NCBI GenBank assembly: GCA_020186115.1
Contig: WSYJ01000025.1
Span: 434,001-498,000, forward strand
Direction of reading: 5' to 3'
Source of the DNA: Histomonas meleagridis
Lineage: Eukaryota > Parabasalia > Tritrichomonadida > Dientamoebidae
DNA: 64,000 nucleotides
Below, piece after piece: positions 1 through 9,739 of the stretch. Every line of letters starts with the position of its first letter. Within the stretch, counting starts at the first letter, position 1. The notes beneath the pieces were generated by a model. That model made no database searches, was not told where the DNA came from, and worked only from the letters and a program-made list of their open reading frames with translations. The translations under genes were made by a program, and so were the position numbers.

Positions 1-366
1 TTAAATTTTTTTCCAATTATTGAATGCTTGCTATCAAAGTTAATGCGGAAATCTCATGAGATTTTGTTACCCAAAAAATAAAGAATAATCGATTAAAAAT
101 TATATTTCATGAGTTAAAATTTTTTGATTTAAAATATAAATTATTGTATAATTCATGGAATGAAAAAAGAAGAAAAAAAATCTGTTTTTTGGGAGATGAA
201 GCACCTCTATTTGTACACATGTTTCCAGCTTAAATGAATTGCACGCGGTGTATCATTACCACAATGTGTAATCGCATGTCAAACATCAGTTACGTTCCGA
301 ATGCAAATTGTATCAACACAAGAATTTCACCTAAAACATAAACTTTTACATACAAATTTCTAATTT
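1..366. other. Gene-free left edge
   Basis: AT-rich sequence downstream of the minus-strand hydrolase gene. I see no open frame, repeat or RNA gene that I can support here. Confidence 0.5.
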
Positions 367-2751
367 TCATTTGTCGTCAGATGACATGTATATTCGGTTG
401 AGCGGAATTTGCACTGGCATTAGTTTCGGCACCTCTTTGCACCCCAAAAATGGATCCTCAGACGCTGGCGAGCGAATTGCCGCAGGAGGCATCGGCGGCA
501 GCGTTTGGCGCGGATGCGAGCGCGACCTATGCAGCGATTGGCTCGCGCTGCTGTACGACGGCATCGGCGGCACAGGCACGTGGTTGCCCACCGACGAAAT
601 CGTTGGCTTCTTTGGGAGAGGCGGCAGCGGGTGATGGCACGGAGGAGCTTCATCAGTTGCATCGTGCTCATTGTCATTCGGTAATTGCTTAGTTTCAGTA
701 GTAACTGATTGAAGATTTGCAACGTCTTCAATTGGTGCATCTTGCTCATTGTCATTTGGTAATTGTTTCGGTTCTTCTTTTAGTTCTATTTGATGACTTG
801 CATTATCTTCATTAGGTGCATCTTGCTCATTATCATTTGGTAATTGGTTAGTTTCAGTAGTAACTGATTGAAGATTTGCATTGTCTTCATCAGGTTTGCT
901 TTGCTCATTGTCATTTGGCAATTGCTTCGGTTCTTCAGTAGGTACTGACTGGTGACTTGTATTACTTTCTTCATCAGATTTGTTTTGTTCATTATCATTT
1001 TGTACTTGTTTAGTTTCTTCATTAGATTTAATTTGATGATTCGCATTGTCTTCATCAGGTTTGCTTTGCTCATTATCATTTTGTACTTGTTTCGGTTCTT
1101 CATTAGGCTCTATTTGATGATTCGCATTATTGTCTTCATCATTTGGAATTTGCTTTGTTTCTTCATTAGATTTAATTTGTTCGTCACCATTTGAGTTTTG
1201 TTTTGTTTCTTCCTCATTGTGCACTGCTTGCTGATTATCACCAAGTGCTTCTTCATTCGGTTTAGTTTGCTGTAATTGTTCTTTATCATTTTCAACTGTT
1301 TGTTGTGTTTCTTTATTTTGTTGATCATTCATTGATTGAAGTATGGCTTCATTCTCTTTCATTTGCTGTAATTCTAATTGTTGTTGTGGCGTTAATTCTT
1401 CATTATGAGGCATTTCAGAAAGTTCAACTTTGGGACTGTTCTCAGATAGAGGCGACAAAGGAGTTAAGCTTTCGAGTTGCTTTTTTTCTTCTTCTTCTTT
1501 TTCATTATTTTCTTTCTTTTCTCCATTGATTTCTTGGATATTTGGTGGATGTAAGTCAATAAGTGATACTTTCGAATGATGTCTTCTTTTCTTTCTTTTC
1601 GATTCATCAAGACTTTGTTCGCCACCAGATGATGTATTATATTTCATTGATCTTGCATGACTCCTTCTACGTACGTGAGAGTGTTGACGTGACATATTTG
1701 GCGCTGGGGCTGCACCCAGGGTGGGCGTGGCGGTTGTGTTAGTTTTTGAATCGCTTTGTGACGAGTGAACTTCACTCTCATATTGTTCGATGATTTTGTT
1801 GTCGCCGACGTCTGGAGAGTGCTGAACCATAGCATTAAATGATGAGAAGTGGAATGTTGTTTGTTGGAGTTTGCGGCAATCAGAAATTTTGAGATTATCT
1901 GATGGAAGCCCAAGTTGATCAAAAGCAAAAATAACTCCTAAGGTAATCCAATCAATCTTACGTCGGCTATTGTGACCTCCTGGTAATTGCATAATGTATT
2001 TGTTCTTGGAATTGTAACTTTCGTATAATAATTTACATTGTTCATATGGTATAAATTGATCTTTTTCAGCATGACCAAAGACAACTGGTGCTTGTGGACC
2101 ATGGCTAACAGCAACTAATGGTGAGACTTCATCGAAATTGAAATTGGCAACAGATATAACTTTCTTACGAAGATACCATATTGCCATAGAAACAAATACT
2201 GCTGGAAACTTCATGGAAGAAGCAATGGCAGTACACATATCATCAACAGAAGTAAATGATGAGTCTGATATTTTTCCAACAACAAGTGGATTTTGTACAA
2301 GAAGAGCTGTAGAAGCCCCCATTGATCTTCCCCAGAGAACAAATGGGCCTAAATTAAATGTTTGATGAAGAACATTTAGAAGATAATTTGTATCTTGTTG
2401 TTCAAAATAGCCAAGGGAAACATAGTCACCTTCACTACATCCGCATCCTGCGAAGTCGAAACAAAATACAAATACACCATATGGGCAAAAATTAGGAACT
2501 AAAAATTGACCTTCAAGTTGAGATGAAGCATTTCCATGGAGATAGACAACACAAGGGCCTCCATTCAATGGAGAAAATTGTGCTGCATGATAAACTGATC
2601 CAACTAAATTAATTCCTCTATTATTTGTGAATGAGACTGGATGACGTAGAAAATTAGCGCCTCCTTCAACCGTGAGGCATAGTGATAATTCTTTTATATT
2701 ATAATTTGTTCTTGGTGGCCGAATCAAAGCGTTGATCGCACGCTGCGCCAT
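367..2751 (-). CDS. Alpha/beta hydrolase with long Glu/Asn/Gln-rich repeat tail and proline-rich C-terminus
   Basis: The 794-residue protein starts at an ATG. Residues about 45-275 form a serine hydrolase fold of the ABHD13/ABHD17-like type: oxyanion-region HGN at 72-74, nucleophile elbow GRSMG with Ser143, probable acid Asp231 in HAEKDQFIP and probable base His260 in PGGHNS. All three catalytic residues are present, so the domain should be active on an ester, thioester or peptide; the substrate is unknown. Residues about 300-410 are Ser/Arg/Lys-rich. Residues about 430-690 are a degenerate tandem repeat of about 27-30 residues built on NEEPKQ.NDNEQ..DEDNA. The last 90 residues are Pro-rich with PPLPKKP-like SH3-ligand motifs. 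The DNA for the Pro-rich end (about 440-640) is much richer in G+C than its surroundings. There is no signal peptide. The repeat tail is probably disordered. It is divergent from the armadillo-like gene at 2940. Confidence 0.85.
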   Translation of the reverse strand: MAQRAINALIRPPRTNYNIKELSLCLTVEGGANFLRHPVSFTNNRGINLVGSVYHAAQFSPLNGGPCVVYLHGNASSQLEGQFLVPNFCPYGVFVFCFDFAGCGCSEGDYVSLGYFEQQDTNYLLNVLHQTFNLGPFVLWGRSMGASTALLVQNPLVVGKISDSSFTSVDDMCTAIASSMKFPAVFVSMAIWYLRKKVISVANFNFDEVSPLVAVSHGPQAPVVFGHAEKDQFIPYEQCKLLYESYNSKNKYIMQLPGGHNSRRKIDWITLGVIFAFDQLGLPSDNLKISDCRKLQQTTFHFSSFNAMVQHSPDVGDNKIIEQYESEVHSSQSDSKTNTTATPTLGAAPAPNMSRQHSHVRRRSHARSMKYNTSSGGEQSLDESKRKKRRHHSKVSLIDLHPPNIQEINGEKKENNEKEEEEKKQLESLTPLSPLSENSPKVELSEMPHNEELTPQQQLELQQMKENEAILQSMNDQQNKETQQTVENDKEQLQQTKPNEEALGDNQQAVHNEEETKQNSNGDEQIKSNEETKQIPNDEDNNANHQIEPNEEPKQVQNDNEQSKPDEDNANHQIKSNEETKQVQNDNEQNKSDEESNTSHQSVPTEEPKQLPNDNEQSKPDEDNANLQSVTTETNQLPNDNEQDAPNEDNASHQIELKEEPKQLPNDNEQDAPIEDVANLQSVTTETKQLPNDNEHDATDEAPPCHHPLPPLPKKPTISSVGNHVPVPPMPSYSSASQSLHRSRSHPRQTLPPMPPAAIRSPASEDPFLGCKEVPKLMPVQIPLNRIYMSSDDK

Positions 2752-2939
2752 TTTGAATTATTTGAATAGGAACCGAAAAACCGCAAAAAATATAAAATAA
2801 GTCGTATTCAACCAAAAACTGACAACGTGTTTTACACTTCAATTGGTTATTATTATTTTTGAATCGAATATGATCGTAATGGCGGTTAAATAAACGGCGG
2901 TTATTATCATATCTTGTCGACCGTTAAAATACAAATAAC
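2752..2939. promoter_or_regulatory. Short divergent promoter with several CGGTTA/ACCGTT elements
   Basis: This 188-bp gap separates two divergent genes. It contains GGCGGTTA (2881-2888), ACGGCGGTTATT (2894-2905) and GACCGTT (2919-2925), all variants of the AACGGTTA element found upstream of many genes here. No TATA box is obvious. Trichomonad promoters are known to rely on an initiator and short motifs such as M3; equating these elements with M3 or Myb sites is inference. Confidence 0.45.
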
Positions 2940-4262
2940 TTGAACAAGTTTTATCATATATTACTTGATGATCCTATTTATTTGAAAGAGACTAAACCAG
3001 AAGATGAAATAAAGCATTATTATAAGAAAATTATTGATGACCAAAAAGAACTCAAATATTTTGCTGATTTAATTTCTCAATATGAAAATACAAATATTAA
3101 ATATGATGAATGCCTTCCAAATTCAGATGAGATATTTTTGATTGAATTGGCTAAAAATCCACCTCCAGATTTTTCATATGAGGTTTTTAAAATCCTTTCC
3201 TTCTTTACTAATGGACAACAAAACACACAGAAACTTGTTGACTTAGGATTATTTGACATTCTTATAGATCATCTTAATAATAGTCGATTTCAAGAAGCCG
3301 CTGAGCCACTTACGTTTACTCTTATTCATCTTATGAAAGAAATTCTTTCCAGAGATCCAACTCTTCTTCGAACTTTTCCGATCAATGTTATTTCCAATTC
3401 ATCAATTCCGTTTGATTATATCCTTAACATTTATCTTACATGTTCACAATATTGTATTGACACTGAAGTTTCATTTAACATCATCAATTTGATCATGGAA
3501 CGTAATTTCAATATTGATGATTTTTATCCACGTCTTGCATGGCTATGTTATTATCTTGTTAAAACGAATCCAGAGAATGTCATTTTAATCATTGATCATC
3601 CCAAAATTTCTACTTTAGAAGATAATTTATTTTTCAAACTTTCCGAATTTGTCCCATCGAAAAATCCGAAATTTTTAATTCCATTTTTCCAATTTCTTCG
3701 AATTTCGATTCCAGAAATCGACAACGCAAGTGATCTTCTTGCATATATTCGCATGAACATTCATCCGTTATTAATTATAGAGATTGTACATGAGTTTGTA
3801 CAACAAGCGAATGTACAAAAGAATGGAATTTCCGTATTGAGGAATCTTTATAAAAAAGGGATTTTGGACATGACAATCGTAAACACGTTCGAATTTATGG
3901 AACATTTATATCACATAATTAACTCGTCTGCTATGGAAGTGAAAAGATTCGGAATTATTTTGTTGGGAGAGATAATCGGAGAGATAAATTATGAAATTGT
4001 CGAAAAGTTTTGCGACGAAACGTTTTTGAATTTGTTGTTTGATTATTTGGAAGGGTTTAGTGATTATAAAATAATTGTGCCTGTTGTAAATGGAATAATT
4101 AACTCGGCACAATATAACGACGAGTGCTTCTTGAGAATTATCCACAAAATTAATGAAAACGATGTGATAAATGTGCTGGCAAATATAATCGCGTACGAAG
4201 GAGATAACAATTTGATCGATTTTCAAAGGCATTTGGCTGAATTAATAGAAGAAAATAAATAA
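2940..4262 (+). CDS. Armadillo/HEAT-like helical protein lacking an ATG start
   Basis: An open frame of 440 codons rich in Leu, Ile and Asn, with helical pairs resembling armadillo-like proteins (for example around VSFNIINLIMERNF and GISVLRNLYKKGI). No specific family is recognised. The frame has no ATG at its 5' end: the first possible initiator is TTG at 2940, the upstream frame reaches a stop at 2925-2927 without ATG, and the first internal Met is near residue 130. A single T-to-A change at 2940 would give ATG followed by a plausible N-terminus (NKFYHILLDDP). The long intact frame suggests recent function. The start may be mutated, mis-sequenced or non-AUG. The stop codon lies in an AATAAATAAA context typical of trichomonad 3' ends. 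Confidence 0.7.
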   Translation: MNKFYHILLDDPIYLKETKPEDEIKHYYKKIIDDQKELKYFADLISQYENTNIKYDECLPNSDEIFLIELAKNPPPDFSYEVFKILSFFTNGQQNTQKLVDLGLFDILIDHLNNSRFQEAAEPLTFTLIHLMKEILSRDPTLLRTFPINVISNSSIPFDYILNIYLTCSQYCIDTEVSFNIINLIMERNFNIDDFYPRLAWLCYYLVKTNPENVILIIDHPKISTLEDNLFFKLSEFVPSKNPKFLIPFFQFLRISIPEIDNASDLLAYIRMNIHPLLIIEIVHEFVQQANVQKNGISVLRNLYKKGILDMTIVNTFEFMEHLYHIINSSAMEVKRFGIILLGEIIGEINYEIVEKFCDETFLNLLFDYLEGFSDYKIIVPVVNGIINSAQYNDECFLRIIHKINENDVINVLANIIAYEGDNNLIDFQRHLAELIEENK

Positions 4263-4772
4263 AATCGAAATGTTTTTTTATTTTATATAATATAAATATT
4301 AAGTTATTAATTGTGTTACTAAATTGAGCTTCTTTTCTTATTTAATATCTTATTTTATTTAATTATTGAATTGATTTTAATGCAGAAGATACTTATTTTC
4401 TTATTTGATATTTCATAATAAAATTTGGAAATTATTTAAAATAACACAATCTATTGCATATAGAATAATCATATTAAAGTAGTTAAATTTCTTTTTGACG
4501 AATATGAAATTAATATTATTATTAATAATGTTGGATTTCAGACTAATACATAATTTTTGGTCATTCCATTAATTTCCTTACGAAACTGAATGCACCGAAC
4601 TAAGTGTTATGTTTCATCATTATCATTATAAATTTTTTAAAAATATCAATTTCTAATTCGAAAAAAAAATTTTTTTTGTTGATTTTTTACTTAATTCGAA
4701 CTTTTTTGTAATATAACTCATATTCAAAATAGTTCGCAAAATTACGTTTCTGTAATTTATATCTGTAATTTA
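4263..4772. other. Intergenic, convergent 3' ends
   Basis: This 510-bp AT-rich gap lies between the converging armadillo-like and BspA-like genes. No gene or repeat is seen beyond short A/T runs. Confidence 0.5.
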
Positions 4773-7700
4773 TTAAATTTTGACGATTTTATTATCTTCC
4801 ACAAAATCCGTTGCAAATGGGTCTTCATCGAGGTCTTCATTTTGGAAGCCTGTCCTGAAGTCGACCATTTTTTCTTCTACTTCATCATTTACCACTTTTT
4901 CTTCTACTATTGTCTTTTTATTCCTTATATATAACAATGCGATGATAAGTGCTGCGACTATAACAACAGCAGCGATAACAATACCAACAATAAGTCCAAC
5001 ATTTGTTGAGTTTTCTTTTTCATGTTGATCCACTTGTGTTATTAATTCTGAATAAAAACTATAATATGTTGTGATTAATGACATTGTAGTCATATCAATT
5101 TGAAAGTCGGCCAATATAAATGTGTAACCTGAATTGAAATATGTATAAGTGTATGAATTTGTTGCAAATACACTATGCACTCTTGTGTTAGTTTCAGAAA
5201 TAACATGTACAATCGAATTAGTGACTGTTACATCGGGTGGTAATGATTCAGTAAATGTATTCGATAATGTAAATACATTACTTTGAGTGTATGTGTTCGA
5301 TCGAGTAAATACATTTGATTTAGGAAATGTGTTCGATCTCGTTAATGTATTCGATTGAGTATAAGTGTTAGATTGTGTATATGTATTCGACTGTGTATAT
5401 GTATTTGATTGAGTAAATGTATTTGATTGAGTAAATGTATTTGATTGAGTAAATGTATTTGATTGAGAATATGTATTCGATTGACTAAAAGTATTCGATT
5501 GAGAATATGTGTTAGATTGACTAAAAGTATTCGATTTTGTAAAGGTATTAGAGAATGTATTTGACTCTGAAAATGTGTTTGATTGACTAAATGAATTAGA
5601 TTGAGTAAATGTATTCGAAAATGTCTCTGATGCTGTAAATGTGTCTGAGAATGTATTTGATTGTGAAAACGTGTTTGACTGTGAAAATGTGTTTGATTGA
5701 CTAAAAGTATTTGACTGAGTGAATGTGTTTGATTGAGTAAATGGATTCGATTTAGTGAATGTGTTTGATTGACTAAATGTGTTTGATTGACTAAAAGTAT
5801 TTGATTGAGTAAAAGTATTCGAGAATGTATTTGACTTTGTAAATGTATTTGATTGAGTAAATGTAAGTGTTGGAAGTGGTTCACATTCCCCAACTGGATA
5901 CATTGATGCAGGTAAATTACCAAAATAATTTTCTTTATATGATGGAAGTGTTATTACAGAAGTTGCAGAAATTCCAATCGATGAAAATGCATTAGTCCCA
6001 ACGTCTGGTGAAGAATCACCAGTAAAGTAAATACATTCTAGATTTGAACAAAATCGAAATGCTGAATCACCAATAGTTTTTAAGTTTCTTCCAAATGTTA
6101 TTGAATGTAAATCAGAACATAAGAAAAATGCAGAAGCTTCAATGGTGGTAACTGAATCAGGAATTATAATATTAGTAAATTTCTTTGATGATTGAAATGC
6201 TGAGACTCCAATAGTTTCAACCTTTTGTCCAAATATAATTGTTTCTAATTTAGAACTTGAAACAAATGCATATGAACGAATTGTAATAACTGTATCAGGT
6301 ATTGTATATGAAGTTGCTTGTCTTCCGACTGGATAAATTATAAGTTCTGTTTTGCCTTTATTATAAAGTACTCCATCGTCATTATTATTAGAGAAATATA
6401 CATTGTTAGAATTAACATTAATGGACTCAAGTTGATTACAATCATAAAATGGATTAGATGCAATCGATTGAAGTGAACTTGGAATTTCAACTGTTTTTAT
6501 ATTCGAACATGATTGAAACATATATGAACCAATTTCTGTTAAACCTTCTTCGAAAACAATTGTTTGAAGACCTGTACACATATAAAATATATTAGAACCA
6601 AATAATGTAATTGACCCAGGAATTGTAATTGAGCTTATTGATGTACAGTATTCAAATGCATGATCATTAATGGTATTAACATTATTTCCAATTGTAACTG
6701 TTGTTAAATATGAACAATAACGAAATGCATATTCTGCAATAGAATTTACAGTGGTTGGAAGTGTAAATGTTTGACTTTGTATTCCAATCGGATAACAAAT
6801 AAGTTGTGTTAAATCTTTGTTATATAATATGCCATTATCATCATTAGCATAATTTTGATTTGATGTTACGACAGAAATGGAGACAAGATTAGTACATGAT
6901 GAAAATACATTTGATCCAATTGTGGTAACTCCACTTGGTATAAGAATGGATTTTAATGACGTACATGATGAAAATGAATAACTATCAATAGTTAAAACAC
7001 TAGTTCCAAGTGAAACTGTTTGTAGTTGACTACATGCTTCAAATGCATATGTCTCGATTGTCTCAACTTGTCCTCCAATTTCAACACGAGTTAATAAAGG
7101 CCACTGTGAAAAAGTACGTGATGGAATTGTGACAATTTCACCTTCAATGATTAGGGTTTTCGTTATATTTTTATACTGATTTGTAAATTCAGTAGTCATA
7201 GATATATAAAGACTATCTTCATTGATTAGTGTTTGTAATGAACAAGAGCAAAACAAAAAGAAAGGGAGATTATATAAATCATATTTCTCTTGGAATTTTT
7301 TAGAAAAAATTTTATTAATATACAAAAAAGTGAAGATCATAATCAAAGAAATAGTAAACAAAATATTCAAATTATCTTTAAATAGACCAGAAGCATTGTA
7401 ACCAAATAAACGATATGTAACAGAATTAATATTTAAATATTTACTTTTTAATATCGTTGATGTTGTATAGCTTTGGATTGAAGATCTACGAATTGTATTT
7501 ACATGGTTATATTTAAAATTATGTAAATGTGTTGATAAAGTCTGTATGATAGGTAAATCAATTTTCTCGATCAAAATATTGCCATCGATTTTTTGTTCAA
7601 CTAATGAATTACTCTCTTTAGCAAGATGTTCTTGACAAATATTTGCAAATAAAATTATAATAGTTGCAGCAATCATCGGAATACCAGATTTGTGCAACAT
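4773..7700 (-). CDS. BspA-like leucine-rich-repeat surface protein with TQSN repeats
   Basis: The protein has 975 residues. A hydrophobic segment lies at residues 7-22, a second at 111-129 and a short one at 145-155. Residues about 165-600 are LRR_5/TpLRR (BspA) repeats, recognisable by AF..C..L..I.IP..VT.I units interrupted by NDDGVLYNK...LI.YP insertions. Residues about 613-820 are roughly 33 copies of a Thr/Ser/Asn hexapeptide of the form NTFTQS/NTFSQS. A membrane span follows (about 900-925, VGLIVGIVIAAVVIVAALII), then a 50-residue acidic cytoplasmic tail with EDPFATDF. This is the layout of trichomonad BspA surface proteins: external LRRs, a Ser/Thr stalk likely to be O-glycosylated, one span and a short tail. 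DPF is a known AP-2 alpha-appendage ligand motif, so endocytosis is a plausible inference. The two hydrophobic segments ahead of the LRRs are unusual; the usual signal peptide may correspond to the segment near 111-155. Confidence 0.9.
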   Translation of the reverse strand: MLHKSGIPMIAATIIILFANICQEHLAKESNSLVEQKIDGNILIEKIDLPIIQTLSTHLHNFKYNHVNTIRRSSIQSYTTSTILKSKYLNINSVTYRLFGYNASGLFKDNLNILFTISLIMIFTFLYINKIFSKKFQEKYDLYNLPFFLFCSCSLQTLINEDSLYISMTTEFTNQYKNITKTLIIEGEIVTIPSRTFSQWPLLTRVEIGGQVETIETYAFEACSQLQTVSLGTSVLTIDSYSFSSCTSLKSILIPSGVTTIGSNVFSSCTNLVSISVVTSNQNYANDDNGILYNKDLTQLICYPIGIQSQTFTLPTTVNSIAEYAFRYCSYLTTVTIGNNVNTINDHAFEYCTSISSITIPGSITLFGSNIFYMCTGLQTIVFEEGLTEIGSYMFQSCSNIKTVEIPSSLQSIASNPFYDCNQLESINVNSNNVYFSNNNDDGVLYNKGKTELIIYPVGRQATSYTIPDTVITIRSYAFVSSSKLETIIFGQKVETIGVSAFQSSKKFTNIIIPDSVTTIEASAFFLCSDLHSITFGRNLKTIGDSAFRFCSNLECIYFTGDSSPDVGTNAFSSIGISATSVITLPSYKENYFGNLPASMYPVGECEPLPTLTFTQSNTFTKSNTFSNTFTQSNTFSQSNTFSQSNTFTKSNPFTQSNTFTQSNTFSQSNTFSQSNTFSQSNTFSDTFTASETFSNTFTQSNSFSQSNTFSESNTFSNTFTKSNTFSQSNTYSQSNTFSQSNTYSQSNTFTQSNTFTQSNTFTQSNTYTQSNTYTQSNTYTQSNTLTRSNTFPKSNVFTRSNTYTQSNVFTLSNTFTESLPPDVTVTNSIVHVISETNTRVHSVFATNSYTYTYFNSGYTFILADFQIDMTTMSLITTYYSFYSELITQVDQHEKENSTNVGLIVGIVIAAVVIVAALIIALLYIRNKKTIVEEKVVNDEVEEKMVDFRTGFQNEDLDEDPFATDFVEDNKIVKI
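5235..5865 (-). repeat. 18-bp tandem repeats encoding the NTFTQS stalk
   Basis: About 33 imperfect copies of an 18-bp unit inside the BspA-like gene. Third-codon changes and F/Y, T/S substitutions separate the copies, and all indels keep the frame. Segments FSNTF and FSDTFTASETF interrupt the pattern. Confidence 0.85.
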
Positions 7701-8468
7701 TTATATACTTGTAAACCATATAAAAGCTTTCGCCATTACTTTTCTATAACAGTTCAATTGAACAGTTGGAGAATTCAGAGCAATGGTCACTAATTGATCT
7801 AAATTCAACTGTAAAATAATTCATTGACAGAGTGGGTCAATCCATTGAAAAATGTTGCTTGGTTTACTTCACTTTTGAACATTTAACCTCCCTAACCGTC
7901 GTTATAAAATGAATGATCATCGTAATTTCCGAAAATTTACACAAAAAATTGTGTTGATTAATTTTACGAAAAGTCAATTAACCGAGTGTTTTCAATGCTA
8001 TGGCTGCAAAAGAAATTTTCCGGTGACCAATTATTAGCAAAAAGAAGTGTGTTGCTTCCTTCTTTGAATGTTCTTTAAACATCTTATTCTCTTGATATGA
8101 CTTTTTTTTGCAGGTATCATTCAAAATAAACAGTGAGAAAGAAAAAATTATTCATCAAAATTAACCATTTTATGTTTGCATATTGAAACTTCAGCAAAAT
8201 ATTTTAATGTTTGTGGGTTTTTTGCTTAAGGTCACATGAAATACAATGAGATATACATGGAAAATCCAATAACAATTTTCATTACTCACACAGTAAAAAT
8301 GATAACCACAAAATTAAAAAGTATTTCATTAACTAATGAGTTAGTTCAAAGATGAGACTAAATCTTTCTATCGTTGATTTTACACATAAAACTGTAAAAC
8401 TTTGTGCTTGTGAAAATGAAAGATCGGAATTTGATCATAAAACCGTTTTCGTACGTTAATTTTCAAAA
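7701..8468. other. Divergent intergenic region
   Basis: This 768-bp gap separates the divergent BspA-like and coiled-coil genes. It holds TAACCGTCGTTA (7893-7904) and, near the coiled-coil gene, AACCGTTT at 8441-8448, 21 bp before the ATG. Both resemble the recurrent promoter element of the window. No gene is seen. Confidence 0.45.
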
Positions 8469-9617
8469 ATGAGTGATTCCGAAGATCTTGACCAAATTGA
8501 TCTCACTCGTGATATTACTTCGGACTCTAATACAAACAATTTAACTAATAATGAAAGTAAGGTTGCAAAAATGCCTGATACAGAAATATTAAAGTTAAAT
8601 AATCAAATTGATGAAGTTGAAGAAAAGATTTCAAAGCTAAACCAAGAAATTAAATCCAAAACTTCTTTATTTGAGTCAGAAATTCAACGCCTGGAAGGAG
8701 AAGTTTCAAAAAAGAAAGTTGATATTGACACACAATTATCCAAACTTCGTCAAGATCAAATGGAAGAAATCTCCAAGTTAAAACAACAACAAGAACAAGA
8801 AATACAATCACTAAAAAAAGATTATGAAAAATCCCAAAAGCAACGATCTCTCTTTACAACTCGTCATAATGAAGCACTTAAAGCACAAAAAGAGTCCCAA
8901 ATTGCAGATTTAAAGCATCAGCTCGAAATGAAAAAGATTTCCATAAATGAAAATGCGATAAATGCTGTTACTACAGTCCAACAGAACAAGATCGAGCTTC
9001 AACAACGTGAGGCCGAACTTCAAGCAAAAATTGAAATTCTTGACAATGAGATCACAGAAATACATTCATCACGAAATCAAGATCTTCAAAACACACGGAT
9101 TCAGATTGATGAAACAAGCCTTGCCTTTGAATCTCGACGTCGTGATCTTCAATCCAAGATTGAGAAATATCGTGAAGAGCTCCAAAAACGTAAGCAGCAA
9201 TATAATGAACAAATTATTTCGATGGAACAACGTAAACAAAAAGAAAAAGAGAAACACTCCAACGAAATTAAAGCTGCAAATGAACGACTTCAACGAGTAC
9301 AACAATTGTCTGCTAAAATGGAGAAAAGAAATCAAAGTCAATTGCAAGTTACAAAACAAGACATAGAGAAACTAAAGGAATGTATCGAAAGAGCGAAACA
9401 AAGAGAAGAAGAGCAAATGGAAGAAGTTCGAACACAGATGGATAAGTTACAAGATGCAATACAAGATAACATTGCATTGGAACAAGAAATAGACGACATA
9501 AAGAAGGAAATAGAACATATCAAAAAAGAAAATGAAGATATGAGAAAAGAGAGACAAAAACTGGACTCTGTTTTATATAATTCGCGTATGTCAAAAACTA
9601 AAGCTTCGTTTCAATAA
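8469..9617 (+). CDS. Coiled-coil protein
   Basis: The protein has 382 residues. After an acidic, Ser/Thr/Asn-rich head of about 30 residues, the rest (about 35-375) is an almost continuous coiled coil rich in Lys, Glu and Gln, with no membrane segment or signal peptide. No named family is recognised; such proteins often serve cytoskeletal or centrosomal roles, but that is not shown here. The ATG follows TTCAAAA and an AACCGTTT element 21-28 bp upstream, typical of the very short leaders in this genome. The stop codon overlaps CAATAAATATT. Confidence 0.8.
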   Translation: MSDSEDLDQIDLTRDITSDSNTNNLTNNESKVAKMPDTEILKLNNQIDEVEEKISKLNQEIKSKTSLFESEIQRLEGEVSKKKVDIDTQLSKLRQDQMEEISKLKQQQEQEIQSLKKDYEKSQKQRSLFTTRHNEALKAQKESQIADLKHQLEMKKISINENAINAVTTVQQNKIELQQREAELQAKIEILDNEITEIHSSRNQDLQNTRIQIDETSLAFESRRRDLQSKIEKYREELQKRKQQYNEQIISMEQRKQKEKEKHSNEIKAANERLQRVQQLSAKMEKRNQSQLQVTKQDIEKLKECIERAKQREEEQMEEVRTQMDKLQDAIQDNIALEQEIDDIKKEIEHIKKENEDMRKERQKLDSVLYNSRMSKTKASFQ

Positions 9618-9739
9618 ATATTAATATTGTTATAATTTTTTTTATTAATTTTGTTTTAGTAAAACATTCGATGAGTTTTCCGATAAAAAAAAAAGTGTAT
9701 TCAAATTTGAAAACTTTACATATTATCGGTTAAAAATAG

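Noticed and set aside
952-1328. Open frames on both strands inside the hydrolase repeat tail
   Set aside because: They are shadows of a low-complexity repeat coding region and have no independent features.
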